A stretch of DNA of 64,000 nucleotides, taken from positions 22,344 through 86,343 of the forward strand of contig JBQCHY010000013.1 of assembly GCA_051954235.1 (NCBI GenBank). Reading direction: 5' to 3'. Source of the stretch: 62-47 sp051954235. Its GTDB lineage: Bacteria > Pseudomonadota > Alphaproteobacteria > Rhizobiales > Xanthobacteraceae. A model generated the notes under the pieces. The model was not told where the DNA came from. It ran no database searches and worked only from the letters and a program-made list of their open reading frames with translations. Both the position numbers and the translations under genes were made by a program. Below, piece after piece: positions 1 through 9,671 of this stretch (within the stretch, counting starts at the first letter, position 1; each line of letters opens with the position of its first letter).

Positions 1-919
1 CAAGCGTTCTCGACAGCTGATCGAGCTGCGTGCGTGAAATGCTGACGCGGGAGAGTTGCTGCTCGAACGTGCCGCCGTGACCATTCAGTTTCACCGGTAC
101 GTAAGGACCGCCGACGCCTTTGCGCGGTGTGTTGGCCTCGAGTCGCGCCAAGCTCAGGCCGAGATCGGAGACCAGACTTTTCATTCGCCGGATTCGCGCG
201 TCGTAGCTGCTCTCGGTCGAAGTCAGCATGGCCATCTGGCGTTGCTCAACGCGATCCAGCGAGGCCTGAAGGCCCGCGATGGTATCGGTAACGTTGGCGC
301 CTTTTGCCAGCTTCGCGCCAAACCGCGACATCAGGCTGGACTGCCGGCCCGGCGTGGCATCGTTTTCGGGCAGCGGCGCGGGCTTCGATTTTCCGAACAG
401 CCTTTCGGTCAGACTGCGCGTCGCAGGCTTGACCGATCCCGTCGCCGAACCATCGGGAAGCGATCCGAGCGCGGCGGTGCGCTGGTCGAGCGCGGCCTGC
501 CGCTGAATGATCTGATCGAGTTTCTGTTCGAACTGCTCCTGATCCAGCAACTGACGGCTGGTGGTGCGATCGATCCGGGCGCGCAGTTCGGCGATGCGAT
601 CCTCGTAGGAGTATTGCATCTCGGCCTGACGGGCGAGCAGGCGGGTCAGCACGTCGTCGCGGAAGGTGAAGTAGGTCGCAGTCGCCGCGGACCACGCGCC
701 GAGCGCGGTCACCGTACCGACAACCACCCAGAAGATCGCCGGCCCGATGCGGAGCTGCTTGCCGGCGTGGGCAATGACGTAGCCGCTCGACGGACGAGCA
801 GGCTGACGGACGGCGGCGGCTGTGGCCGGCGCTGCCGGGCGGCGTGTCGGCGCGTGTCCATGGCGATGCGGCTGGTGAGGGTGCGAGTGTTCCGGATAAT
901 GGCTCGAACGATTGGACAT
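1..919 (-). CDS. M23-type envelope peptidase, N-terminal part (cut by window start)
   Basis: The minus frame is open from an ATG at 919 to the window edge, so only the first 306 residues are present. The start of the protein is His/Pro-rich. One membrane segment lies near residues 56-76, followed by a long Gln/Arg/Glu-rich region that looks like coiled coil. This layout (short cytoplasmic tail, one membrane helix, periplasmic coiled coil) is typical of the N-terminal half of M23 (LytM-type) peptidases or EnvC-like division proteins in Bradyrhizobium relatives, where the peptidase domain is C-terminal. That domain lies outside the window, so the family call is inferred. The gene is followed upstream, in the same direction, by the peroxiredoxin. 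Confidence 0.6.
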   Translation of the reverse strand, partial: MSNRSSHYPEHSHPHQPHRHGHAPTRRPAAPATAAAVRQPARPSSGYVIAHAGKQLRIGPAIFWVVVGTVTALGAWSAATATYFTFRDDVLTRLLARQAEMQYSYEDRIAELRARIDRTTSRQLLDQEQFEQKLDQIIQRQAALDQRTAALGSLPDGSATGSVKPATRSLTERLFGKSKPAPLPENDATPGRQSSLMSRFGAKLAKGANVTDTIAGLQASLDRVEQRQMAMLTSTESSYDARIRRMKSLVSDLGLSLARLEANTPRKGVGGPYVPVKLNGHGGTFEQQLSRVSISRTQLDQLSRTL

Positions 920-1009
920 CAGTACTCCCGCACCACCGGAACGCTCGCCGGCTAGGCCTTACACTGATGCCGATTTGACCTTGTCATGGTTAATTTTAGG
1001 AAAATACCG

Positions 1010-1855
1010 CTACAGATTCTCGATGTAACTCAACACCGCATCGGCATGACCATCGACTTTGACATTGCGCCAGATGTTGATCACACGCCCATCCGGCCCG
1101 ACCAGAACCGTTGTGCGAATAATTCCCTGGAAGATTTTGCCGTATAAGGATTTATCGCCCCAAACGCCGAACTTTTCGAGCACCGTATGGGCTTCATCGG
1201 AGAGGAGCGGCACGGTCAGATCGTGCTTGTCACGGAAAGTTTCTTGCGCACGCTGCGGATCGGCGGACACGCCCACGACATCGGTGTCGAGGGCTGCGAA
1301 GGCACCTGATAGCCGGGAAAAATCCATCGCCTCCTTGGTGCATCCAGGTGTGCTGGCGCGCGGATAGAAGAACAGCACCAGCTTTCGGCCCGCAAACGAA
1401 TCGAGCGACATGGTCGCGCCGCCATCGCGGGGCAGTTGAAACGCCGGGACTTTGCTTCCGACCGTCAATCCGCTGCCGGCGTGGTCGGGCTTGATATCGT
1501 AGCGCGCTGATTCAGGGGACGTTAGCTTCACCGCCTCGCGAATCGCCGCCCGCGATTTGGTTGCGGCGGGCGCCTTTGCAACAACCTTCTTCGCTGACAC
1601 CTTCGCCTTGCTCGACGACTTGGCGGGGCCGGAGGCCGCTTTCTTCGCCGCTTTGGCGACCGGCGCCTTCCGCACGGCGACCGTGGACGAACCGGACTTG
1701 GACTTAGAGCCGGGCTTGGACTTCACCTTGGCACCGGTTTTGGCTCCGGCCTTCGCGGCAGTGCTGACGGCCTTTTTGGCGGATGTCTTTGCCTTCACCC
1801 CGGCCTTGGCTCCGGCCTTGGGTTTGGAAGCTTTCTTATGCGTTTTCTTGGACAT
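1010..1855 (-). CDS. bcp: Bcp-type peroxiredoxin with Lys/Ala-rich N-terminal tail
   Basis: Thiol peroxidase that reduces H2O2 and organic hydroperoxides. The thioredoxin-fold domain covers about residues 125-281. The peroxidatic Cys172 sits in TPGCT, but the resolving Cys that E. coli Bcp has five residues later is replaced by Met (TPGCTKEAM), so it probably works as a 1-Cys enzyme or uses another partner. Residues 1-115 are a low-complexity Lys/Ala/Ser/Pro tail resembling histone H1 or a nucleoid protein. I chose ATG 1855 because AAGGAAGG lies 4 bases upstream. The open frame continues to 1888 (11 residues more) with no such site. The total of 281 residues is about 125 longer than a usual Bcp. 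Confidence 0.9.
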   Translation of the reverse strand: MSKKTHKKASKPKAGAKAGVKAKTSAKKAVSTAAKAGAKTGAKVKSKPGSKSKSGSSTVAVRKAPVAKAAKKAASGPAKSSSKAKVSAKKVVAKAPAATKSRAAIREAVKLTSPESARYDIKPDHAGSGLTVGSKVPAFQLPRDGGATMSLDSFAGRKLVLFFYPRASTPGCTKEAMDFSRLSGAFAALDTDVVGVSADPQRAQETFRDKHDLTVPLLSDEAHTVLEKFGVWGDKSLYGKIFQGIIRTTVLVGPDGRVINIWRNVKVDGHADAVLSYIENL

Positions 1856-2056
1856 ACGCCTTCCTTTCGTCGCTTTCGACAGGTCCATATGGCAGCACGA
1901 TACGGCAGGGCAGCGGAATCATCCCAACCACGTCCTTGTTGCTGGGCAAACCAGCCCGGCCCGCGATATGGTTGCTGGGATTCGATTACCCCTTCCGGCG
2001 CTTCATGCCCGCATGGCACGCATGGATTCTAACAGGTTCAACGAGGATTGGCAGTG

Positions 2057-5000
2057 ATGCCGCCGCATCAGCGTTCGTCACGCAACCCCGCGCGAACGCC
2101 TCTCGGCGAGCAAGCCCGTCGTCAACATCAGCACCGAGAGGCAATGGCTCGGAAACCACCGCCCCCGGCGCCGAATTCCCGTGCCGATGATCAACTATCG
2201 GAGTGGGATGACGCCGATTGGGATCCGCGTCACGACGATGCTGCGCGCCACCGCGCCGATCGTCTGTTGGGGCGACGCGGATCAAATCTGTCCGGCATCG
2301 GCGGGCGCTTCGTGGTGTTCGGTCGCTGGTTGAGGAGCGCGCGATGGCTGCGGCGCCTTCTGGTCACCGGCTTGGCGTTGGCCGCGGTGTTCGTGATCGC
2401 CTTCGGCGGATTGTGGTGGCGTCTCGGTGCCGGCCCGATCAGCCTCGACATGGCAACGCCGTGGCTGATCACCGCGATCGAAGACAATATCGAACCCGGC
2501 AACACCGTCGAGATCGGTGGCACGCAGATCGAGCGCGCGGGACGCATTCGCGTGGCGGTCCGTATCCGCGATATCGTGGTGCGCGACCGCGACCACGCCA
2601 TTATTGCCAGCGCGCCGAAAGCGGAAGTGCGGCTCTCCGGCATGGCGCTACTGATGGGACGATTGCGCGCCGAAAGCCTCAAGCTGGTCGACGCCGTCCT
2701 TGCCGTTCGCATCACGCCCGACGGCGCAGTCACGATATCCACCGGCGACAATGCCCGCCCCATCGCGGCCGGCACGGCCAAACCGATCGGAACGCCGGCA
2801 TCCGATGGCGCATCCACGCCATCGGATTCATCCATAGTCCCGTCGCCGGCGCCAAGCGGCGCGCCGACTGCAACGCCGGGGGCGAGTCCCACCGGCAGCA
2901 CCGGGCTCCTGGCCGGACTCGACTGGCTCGATAGCTTGAGCATGACAGGGCTCGACGGCCAAAACCTCAACGAGATCGGCTTGAAGAATGGCCGTCTGAT
3001 CGTCGATGACGAGCAACGCGGCAATCGCTGGAATTTCGAGAACATCAGTCTCACCCTGCGCCGCCCGAGCGCCGGCGGCGTCGCATTGAGCCTCGGCGAG
3101 GAAGGCGCGCACGCATGGTCGCTGCGCGTCGAGATCGGCGCGCCGAGCAACGGCGTGCGATCCGTCGACATTCGCGCCAACAAGGTTTCGACGCAGAACA
3201 TCCTGCTGGCGTTGCGGGTCAAGGATTTGAACTACAGCGCCGATCTTCCGCTTACCGGCGAGTTGAGGGGAGAGATCGGACGCGACGGCCTGCCGACCTA
3301 CTTCCGCGGCAAACTCGAAGCGGGCAAGGGGACCATCATCGATCACGACACGCCGGATTATCCGATGGCGGTCGATCAGATTGAGGCCAATGTCGAGTGG
3401 GATGCCGGTCGCCGCGTATTGCTCGCGCCGTTCAAAATCGTCTCGGGCGCCAACCGCGTGACGTTGCTGGCCCATCTTGAACCGCCGGGCGACGTGGTGC
3501 CGGACTGGCAACTCGGCTTCAGCGGCGGCACCATCGTGCTGGCCAGCATCAACAACGAGCCGCCGCTGATCTTCAATCGCATCGCCATCGGCATGCGGTT
3601 CGATACGACGCACAAGAAAATCCTGCTGACCCAGGCCAGCATCAGCAATGGCGAGATCGGCGTCGCCGGCACCGGCACGCTGGATTATTCCGGCGAACCG
3701 CGCCTGACGCTGGGGTTTGCCGGAACGCCGATGTCGGCCACCGCGCTGAAACGGATGTGGCCGATCATCATCGTGCCTGAAGTGCGCGAATGGGTAACGG
3801 AGCGGATCGGCGCGGGATCGTTGCAACGCATCGATATCGGCGTCAATTCGCCGCTCTTCAATCTGTCGCGCGCCGGCCCGCCGATTCCGGACGATGGCCT
3901 CTCGGTCAACATCGTCGCTAACAACGTCACGCTGCATCCGGTCGATGAATTGCCGTCGATCCACAACGCCGACCTACGCGCGCGTGTCACCGGGCGAACC
4001 GCCACCGTGACCATCGGGCAGGGGAGCATCGACACGCAAGGCGGACGGAAACTCAATGTTTCCGATGCCGTCTTCGAGGTGCCGGACATGGCGCCGAAGC
4101 CGGCGCCGGCGCGGGTCCGCTTCAAACTGGATGGGCCGGTCGCTGCGGTCGCGGAAATCATTTCATCCGACCGCCTTAGCGAATTCAGCAACATGCCGAT
4201 CGATCCGAACACCGCGAAAGGAACGGTGACTGCACAGGTGTCGCTCGGCCTGCCGATCAAGCGCGAACTGACCAAGGCCGATACGACCTACGCAATCACC
4301 GCCGACGTCGCGGGATTTTCCGCCGACCGTCTGGTGATGAACCAGAAGCTCGAAGCTTCAGCGATGAAGATCGTCGCTAACAATCAGGGCTATCAAGTCA
4401 AGGGCGACGTGCGGATCAACGGCCAGCCGGCGTCACTCGACTATCGCAAGTTAGGCAATGGCGATGCCGACATCAAAATGCAAGCGACGCTCGATGATGC
4501 CAGCCGCGCCCGGCTCGGCTTCGACCTCGGCGCCGGCGCAACCGGTCCGGTCGGTGTGAAACTCGCGGGACGGATCGGCAGTTCGGACAGTAAGATCGCC
4601 ATCGACGCCGATCTTACGCCGCTCAAGCTCGACAATCTGTTGCCGGGTTGGACCAAGCCATCCGGCAAAGGCGCTCACGCGACCTTCAACGTGGTGCAGA
4701 AACCGCAATCGACCCGGCTCGAGGATATCGTCATCGACGGCGGAGGCGTGTCGATCAAGGGTTCGCTGGAAGTCGACCAGAACGACAATCTGATAAATGC
4801 CAATTTTCCGACCTACTCGCCGTCCGAAGGCGACAAGGCTTCGCTCCGGGCCGAGCGTGCCAACGACGGCACCATCAAGGTCGTGATGCGCGGCGACGTG
4901 TTCGATGGCCGTCAATTCATCAAGTCTGCGATCTCCGGCAAGGACACCGACGCCAAGAGCAAAACCAAGAGCATCGATTTCGACGTCGATCTCAAGCTGG

Positions 5001-5764
5001 GCGCAGTGGCGGGCTTCTACGGAGAGGCGGTGCGTGGGGTCGATCTGAAGATGTCGCGGAGGGACGGCACTATCCGCACGTTCGCGCTCAAGGGCAAGCT
5101 CGGGCGCGATACCCCACTGGCCGGCGATTTGCGTCGTCCTGCACAGGGCCGCGAGGTGATCTTCCTCGAAACCAACGACGCTGGCGCTTTCTTCCGCTTC
5201 ACCGACACCTACGCCAAAATGATGGGCGGCCAACTTCAACTCGCGATGGAGCCGCCGACGGTCGAGCCGCGGGCGAAGGAAGGCCTGGTGAACGTCCGTA
5301 ACTTCTCCGTCAAGGGCGAAGCGAAACTCGATGAAGCGGCCGGTCTGCCCGCTGGCGGCGGCCGCTCGGGCGTTGCGTTCTCACGGTTGCGCGCGGAATT
5401 CACGCGCAACGGCGGGCGGCTGACCATTCGCGAAGGCGTCGTCAAAGGCCCAACGATCGGCGCGACCATGGAAGGCACCATCGATTATCAGGCGAACCAG
5501 GTGAAGATGAGCGGCACCTTCGTTCCGCTCTACGGCCTCAACAACATGTTCGGACAAATCCCGCTGTTCGGGATGTTGCTCGGGGGCAGCAACGAGGGCC
5601 TGATTGGCGTCACCTATGAAGTCGTCGGCTCGCCGGGCAAACCCGACCTTCGCATCAATCCGATTTCAGTGATGGCGCCGGGCGTGCTGCGCAAGGTGTT
5701 CGAATTCAATACCGGGCGGCAGCAGAACTACAATCCGACCGAGCTTCCGTCGCCCAATAACTAA
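2057..5764 (+). CDS. AsmA-like/DUF3971 giant envelope protein
   Basis: A protein of about 1235 residues with a cytoplasmic charged and Pro-rich head, one membrane helix near residues 95-118, and a long repetitive beta-rich periplasmic body. An extra Ser/Pro/Thr/Ala-rich linker lies around residues 240-280. The end has the AsmA-type C-terminal region (repeated Gly-Asn/Asp-rich strands, then a segment ending VMAPGVLRKVFEF). AsmA/YhdP/TamB-family proteins are bridge-like proteins implicated in phospholipid transport to the outer membrane. That role is known for the family and not shown here. TTG 2048, GTG 2054 and ATG 2057 are all in frame; ATG 2057 follows ACGAGG by 10 bases. ATG 2144 is another possible start, with GAGAGG just upstream. 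The gene is divergent from bcp and convergent with the MFS gene. Confidence 0.85.
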   Translation: MPPHQRSSRNPARTPLGEQARRQHQHREAMARKPPPPAPNSRADDQLSEWDDADWDPRHDDAARHRADRLLGRRGSNLSGIGGRFVVFGRWLRSARWLRRLLVTGLALAAVFVIAFGGLWWRLGAGPISLDMATPWLITAIEDNIEPGNTVEIGGTQIERAGRIRVAVRIRDIVVRDRDHAIIASAPKAEVRLSGMALLMGRLRAESLKLVDAVLAVRITPDGAVTISTGDNARPIAAGTAKPIGTPASDGASTPSDSSIVPSPAPSGAPTATPGASPTGSTGLLAGLDWLDSLSMTGLDGQNLNEIGLKNGRLIVDDEQRGNRWNFENISLTLRRPSAGGVALSLGEEGAHAWSLRVEIGAPSNGVRSVDIRANKVSTQNILLALRVKDLNYSADLPLTGELRGEIGRDGLPTYFRGKLEAGKGTIIDHDTPDYPMAVDQIEANVEWDAGRRVLLAPFKIVSGANRVTLLAHLEPPGDVVPDWQLGFSGGTIVLASINNEPPLIFNRIAIGMRFDTTHKKILLTQASISNGEIGVAGTGTLDYSGEPRLTLGFAGTPMSATALKRMWPIIIVPEVREWVTERIGAGSLQRIDIGVNSPLFNLSRAGPPIPDDGLSVNIVANNVTLHPVDELPSIHNADLRARVTGRTATVTIGQGSIDTQGGRKLNVSDAVFEVPDMAPKPAPARVRFKLDGPVAAVAEIISSDRLSEFSNMPIDPNTAKGTVTAQVSLGLPIKRELTKADTTYAITADVAGFSADRLVMNQKLEASAMKIVANNQGYQVKGDVRINGQPASLDYRKLGNGDADIKMQATLDDASRARLGFDLGAGATGPVGVKLAGRIGSSDSKIAIDADLTPLKLDNLLPGWTKPSGKGAHATFNVVQKPQSTRLEDIVIDGGGVSIKGSLEVDQNDNLINANFPTYSPSEGDKASLRAERANDGTIKVVMRGDVFDGRQFIKSAISGKDTDAKSKTKSIDFDVDLKLGAVAGFYGEAVRGVDLKMSRRDGTIRTFALKGKLGRDTPLAGDLRRPAQGREVIFLETNDAGAFFRFTDTYAKMMGGQLQLAMEPPTVEPRAKEGLVNVRNFSVKGEAKLDEAAGLPAGGGRSGVAFSRLRAEFTRNGGRLTIREGVVKGPTIGATMEGTIDYQANQVKMSGTFVPLYGLNNMFGQIPLFGMLLGGSNEGLIGVTYEVVGSPGKPDLRINPISVMAPGVLRKVFEFNTGRQQNYNPTELPSPNN

Positions 5765-5793
5765 GCGTTGGCTATCGTCAATGACGCGCGCGA

Positions 5794-7065
5794 CTATTCG
5801 CGCAGCGCTCGGACCGTCAGGAACGGGATCATGCCGAGCAGTACGTTGACCAGCGCGAAGGCGATGACCAGATCGTAGCTGTGGCTCCAGTCGTGGATGA
5901 GGCCGCCGATCAGCGCGCCGAGCGCGGAGCCCAGGCCGCTCCCGATCGAGATGCTGCCGAAGATCGTCCCGACGCGCTTGCCGTGAAAGATGTTGATCGC
6001 CGCCGCGGTAATCAGCGGGCCGCGCGATCCGATGGTGCTGCCAAAACACACCAGGAAGCCGCCGAGCAGCCATAGATTCGGAAACCGACTGAGCAACCAC
6101 AGGCAGACGATGCCGATCGTCGTCAACCCGTAACTGAACAGGATCGCGCGGCGGCGACCGATCAGCGTATCGAGCCAGCTCACCGTCAGCATGCCGATCA
6201 CCAGCACCACGCCGCTCAAGCCCCATGCGGAGGCGGCTTGCAACGGTGGAAATCCGGATTCGATCAGGTAAGCGACGACCTGGACTCCGATGGTGTAAAC
6301 GCCGATCGCCGTGAAGAAGAACGTGCTGAACAGCGCCCAGAACGCGTGATGGCGCATCGCGCTCAGCAGGGTCCACTCGATCTCGTTGATGGTTGCCGTT
6401 GATGTCGTCGTGACTTTGACCGGCGCATTGCTCGGCGCGCGCGCAGCATCCTTGGCGATGCGGTGCCACGGCAACAGCAGAAGCGGGATCAGCAAAACCA
6501 GCAAGACGCCGCCCAGCAGGTGATAGCTGTTACGCCACTCGAAATGATCGATCAGGACTTGCGACAACGGCACCAGCGTCAGCACGCCGGCGCCGTTCGC
6601 CGAATAGACGATCGCCATCGCGGTGGGCAGCCGGTTGCCAAACCAGCGCCCCAGCAGCAGCGAACTCGGGACATTGCTGAGGCAGGCCATGCCCAGCCCA
6701 ACGGAGATGCCCATACACGCCTGCAATTGCCATAGCGTATTGGCGAACGCGGCCAGCGATACGCCCGTGCCAAGCAGCAGCAGGCCAAGGCCGTAGACGG
6801 AGCGGGGACCGGAGAAGTCGAACAACCGCCCGACGAATGGCGACGACAGGCCCATCGACAGCGATGCCAGCGCGTAGATCGAAATGACATCGGCGCGCGC
6901 CCAGCCGAAATCGTTCGAAATCGGCAGCAGGAAGACCGTGAAGGTTTCGCCCATGCCGCGCCCGAGCAGCGCCAGGGCGAAGCAGAGGCCGAGAACGGCC
7001 CACGCGGCGCGCGTGGGTTTGACGGGGGTGATGTCAGGATGGACGAAAGACTGTTCAGCGGCCAT
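5794..7065 (-). CDS. MFS transporter
   Basis: A protein of 423 residues with twelve hydrophobic segments and a polar central loop around residues 210-230, the normal layout of a major facilitator permease. A degenerate MFS A-motif (GRLFDFSGPRSVYG) follows the second helix. It resembles the oxalate/formate or monocarboxylate porter branch, but the substrate cannot be read from the sequence. It is downstream of tyrS on the same strand with 56 bases between. That gap holds a perfect 11-bp inverted repeat whose 3' arm contains the GGAGGA ribosome-binding site next to ATG 7065. Confidence 0.85.
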   Translation of the reverse strand: MAAEQSFVHPDITPVKPTRAAWAVLGLCFALALLGRGMGETFTVFLLPISNDFGWARADVISIYALASLSMGLSSPFVGRLFDFSGPRSVYGLGLLLLGTGVSLAAFANTLWQLQACMGISVGLGMACLSNVPSSLLLGRWFGNRLPTAMAIVYSANGAGVLTLVPLSQVLIDHFEWRNSYHLLGGVLLVLLIPLLLLPWHRIAKDAARAPSNAPVKVTTTSTATINEIEWTLLSAMRHHAFWALFSTFFFTAIGVYTIGVQVVAYLIESGFPPLQAASAWGLSGVVLVIGMLTVSWLDTLIGRRRAILFSYGLTTIGIVCLWLLSRFPNLWLLGGFLVCFGSTIGSRGPLITAAAINIFHGKRVGTIFGSISIGSGLGSALGALIGGLIHDWSHSYDLVIAFALVNVLLGMIPFLTVRALRE

Positions 7066-7066
7066 G

Positions 7067-7100
7067 GTCCTCCATGGAGCGCATTTCGCCCATGGAGGAC
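7067..7100 (-). promoter_or_regulatory. Perfect 11-bp hairpin covering the MFS ribosome-binding site
   Basis: GTCCTCCATGG (7067-7077) is exactly inverted at 7090-7100 with a 12-base loop. On the minus-strand RNA the 3' arm is CCATGGAGGAC, directly followed by C and the ATG of the MFS gene, so folding would hide the ribosome-binding site. It could also act as a 3' end for tyrS mRNA, but no U-run follows. Confidence 0.55.
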
Positions 7101-7121
7101 AACGGCGTTCTGCGAATAGGC

Positions 7122-8375
7122 CTATGCGATCTTGAGCAGGACGTGACGCTTCTTGCCCATCGACAGCTTGATGACGCCGTCCGGCGTCATATTCGCACTG
7201 GTCAGGATCACCTTGTCGTCGCTCACCGCCACGTCGTTGACGCGCAGACCGCCGCTCTTGATCTGCCGGCGCGCCTCGCCGTTGGAAGCGACGAGCCCTG
7301 CGCGCACGAACGCACCCAACACGCCGATGCCCTCGTTCAACTCCGCAGCGGCGATCTCGACCGTCGGCAAATCGCTGGCGATGGCGCCTTCCTCGAAGGT
7401 CTTCCGCGCCGTCTCGGACGCGGCCTCGGCCTGCGCCCGTCCATGCATCAGCGCCGTCGCCTCGGTTGCCAGCACCTTCTTGGCTTCGTTGATCTCCTGG
7501 CCCTGCAACGCAGCAAGGCGTGCGACCTCATCCAGCGGCAAGGTGGTGAACAGCTTGAGGAAGCGTTCGACGTCGGCGTCCTCGGTGTTGCGCCAGTATT
7601 GCCAGTAGTCGTAGGGGCTCAGCATGTCGGCGTTGAGCCACACCGCGCCGGCCGCGGTCTTACCCATCTTGGCACCGGAGGCCGTGGTCAGCAGCGGGCA
7701 GGTGAGGGCGTGCAGTTGGTGCGTGCCCATGCGGCGGCCGAGATCAATGCCGTTGACGATGTTGCCCCACTGGTCGGAGCCGCCCATTTGCAAATTGCAG
7801 CCGTAGCGCTTGGCCAGTTCGACGTAGTCGTAGGATTGCAGGATCATGTAGTTGAATTCGATGAATGACAGCTCCTGCTCGCGCTCGAGCCGCATCCGCA
7901 CCGAATCCATCGTCAGCATGCGATTGATCGAGAAGTGGCGGCCGACATCGCGCAGCATCTCGATGTAGTTGAGCTTGGCCAGCCATTCGGCGTTGTCGGC
8001 CATCACCGCATCGCTCTTGCCGTCGCCGAAGGCGATGAACTTGGCGAAGGTGCCCTTGATGGATTCCTTGTTGTCGTTGATCTGGTCGTAGGTCAGCAAC
8101 TTGCGGGTTTCGTCACGGCCGGAAGGATCGCCGACCCGCGTGGTGCCGCCACCCATCAGCGCGATCGGCTTGTTGCCGGTCTGTTGCAGCCAATGCAGCA
8201 TCATGATCGACAGGAGATGCCCGACGTGCAGCGACGGCGCGGTGCAATCGTATCCGACGTAGGCGACGGCCTCGCCCTTGGCGGCGATGCCATCCAGGCT
8301 TTCCGGGTCGGAAATCTGGTGGATGAAGCCGCGCTGCTGGAGCAGGTTGAGAAAATCCGATTTAAATGCCGTCAT
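7122..8375 (-). CDS. tyrS: Tyrosyl-tRNA synthetase
   Basis: Class I synthetase charging tRNA-Tyr in the cytoplasm, 417 residues, the usual bacterial length. Residues 50-53 (HVGH) are the HIGH motif and 236-240 (KMGKT) the KMSKS loop. The tyrosine-recognition stretch NLQMGGSDQWGN lies at about 194-205. The last 70 residues form an S4-like RNA-binding domain. I chose ATG 8375 because the protein then begins at the normal family N-terminus. The frame stays open far upstream to 9005, but that part is antisense to anmK and is not a domain. The gene is divergent from anmK. Confidence 0.97.
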   Translation of the reverse strand: MTAFKSDFLNLLQQRGFIHQISDPESLDGIAAKGEAVAYVGYDCTAPSLHVGHLLSIMMLHWLQQTGNKPIALMGGGTTRVGDPSGRDETRKLLTYDQINDNKESIKGTFAKFIAFGDGKSDAVMADNAEWLAKLNYIEMLRDVGRHFSINRMLTMDSVRMRLEREQELSFIEFNYMILQSYDYVELAKRYGCNLQMGGSDQWGNIVNGIDLGRRMGTHQLHALTCPLLTTASGAKMGKTAAGAVWLNADMLSPYDYWQYWRNTEDADVERFLKLFTTLPLDEVARLAALQGQEINEAKKVLATEATALMHGRAQAEAASETARKTFEEGAIASDLPTVEIAAAELNEGIGVLGAFVRAGLVASNGEARRQIKSGGLRVNDVAVSDDKVILTSANMTPDGVIKLSMGKKRHVLLKIA

Positions 8376-8537
8376 GGGTCTGAAACTCAGGTCAGTCTTC
8401 TTTGACTCTTTCGCGCCATTGTCGCGCGAGGAGCGGCCGGCGGGCTGCCGAAGCCAAGGATGATGTGGCATTATAAGATGCGGCTGTCCGAGACAAGTTG
8501 GGCGTCCTCGCCCGAGGCTTCCGAAAGTGACGCGGCG

Positions 8538-9641
8538 ATGATGTTGCGGGCGATCGGCATGATGAGCGGCACCTCGCTGGACGGGGTCGACGTCGCCTTG
8601 ATCGAGACGGACGGCAAGCGGATCGCGGGCTTTGGACCGTCCGGGTATCGCCCCTACGCCGAGAGCGAACGCGCCGTGTTGCGCCGGGCGCTGGCGGAAG
8701 CCCCCACTATGTCGGATCGCGACGCCCGGCCGGGGATTCTTGCCGAGGCTGAGCGGGTGGTGACCATCGCCCATGCCGAGGCCATCGCCACGTTCACGGC
8801 CCAACACGGCATCGCGTGCGAGGACATCGATATCGTCGGGTTTCATGGCCAGACGGTGCTGCATCGGCCGGAACGGCGGCTGACGGTACAGATCGGCGAC
8901 GCGGCTGCCCTCGCCAAGGCAATCCATATCCCTGTGATGCACGACTTCCGCGCCGCCGACGTTGCCGCCGGCGGGCAAGGCGCGCCGCTGGTGCCGGTCT
9001 ATCACCGGGCTTTGGCGCAGTCGCTGGAGCGCGAGGGGCCGGTCGTTCTGGTCAATATCGGCGGGGTGTCGAACATCACCTACATCGACGGGATGGACAC
9101 CCTGATCGCCTGCGATACCGGCCCCGGCAACGCCTTGCTAGATGACTTCATGTTCCGCGTGCTGGGCAAGCCCTTCGACTGCGAGGGCCGGCTGGCGGCG
9201 GAAGGCAGCGTCGATGAAAGCTGGCTCGCGCGCAGCTTGCAGCAGCCGTTTTTCACCAAGCCACCGCCAAAGTCACTGGATCGCAACGACTTTGCGACGC
9301 TTCGTCTGGAGAGTTCCGATGCCGCGGACGGAGCGGCGACGTTGACCGCCTTCACCGCCGCCAGCATCGCGGCCATCGTACCGCTGCTGCCGAAGGCGCC
9401 GCGAAGCTGGATCGTGGTCGGCGGCGGCGCACGCAACCTGACGCTGCTATGGATGCTGCGGGAGCGCCTCGCGCCGGCGACCGTGGAGACCGGGGATCAG
9501 CTCGGCTGGTCCTCCGACGCCATCGAAGCGCAGGCGTTCGGCTATCTGGCCGCCCGCGGCCTCAAGGGGCTTCCGCTGAGCTATCCCGCGACCACGGGCG
9601 TCCCGATGCCGATGACCGGCGGCCTCATGGCGCAGCCCTAG
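8538..9641 (+). CDS. anmK: Anhydro-N-acetylmuramic acid kinase
   Basis: Phosphorylates and opens 1,6-anhydro-MurNAc during peptidoglycan recycling. The family signature GMMSGTSLDGVD is at residues 7-18 (phosphate/ATP loop). Later glycine motifs NIGGVSNIT, DTGPGNALLD and VVGGGARN complete an ASKHA-type kinase. The length of 367 residues is normal. I chose ATG 8538 because orthologues begin a few residues before the MSGTSLDG motif. The frame is open from 8460, which would add 26 residues without family resemblance. tyrS is divergent, with a gap of about 160 bases that probably holds both promoters. Confidence 0.93.
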   Translation: MMLRAIGMMSGTSLDGVDVALIETDGKRIAGFGPSGYRPYAESERAVLRRALAEAPTMSDRDARPGILAEAERVVTIAHAEAIATFTAQHGIACEDIDIVGFHGQTVLHRPERRLTVQIGDAAALAKAIHIPVMHDFRAADVAAGGQGAPLVPVYHRALAQSLEREGPVVLVNIGGVSNITYIDGMDTLIACDTGPGNALLDDFMFRVLGKPFDCEGRLAAEGSVDESWLARSLQQPFFTKPPPKSLDRNDFATLRLESSDAADGAATLTAFTAASIAAIVPLLPKAPRSWIVVGGGARNLTLLWMLRERLAPATVETGDQLGWSSDAIEAQAFGYLAARGLKGLPLSYPATTGVPMPMTGGLMAQP

Positions 9642-9671
9642 GGCGTGATTTGTCGAGGTTGAATCCGACAT

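Noticed and set aside
7122..9005. tyrS open frame extended to 9005
   Set aside because: The upstream 210 codons are antisense to anmK and have no domain. TyrRS starts normally at 8375.
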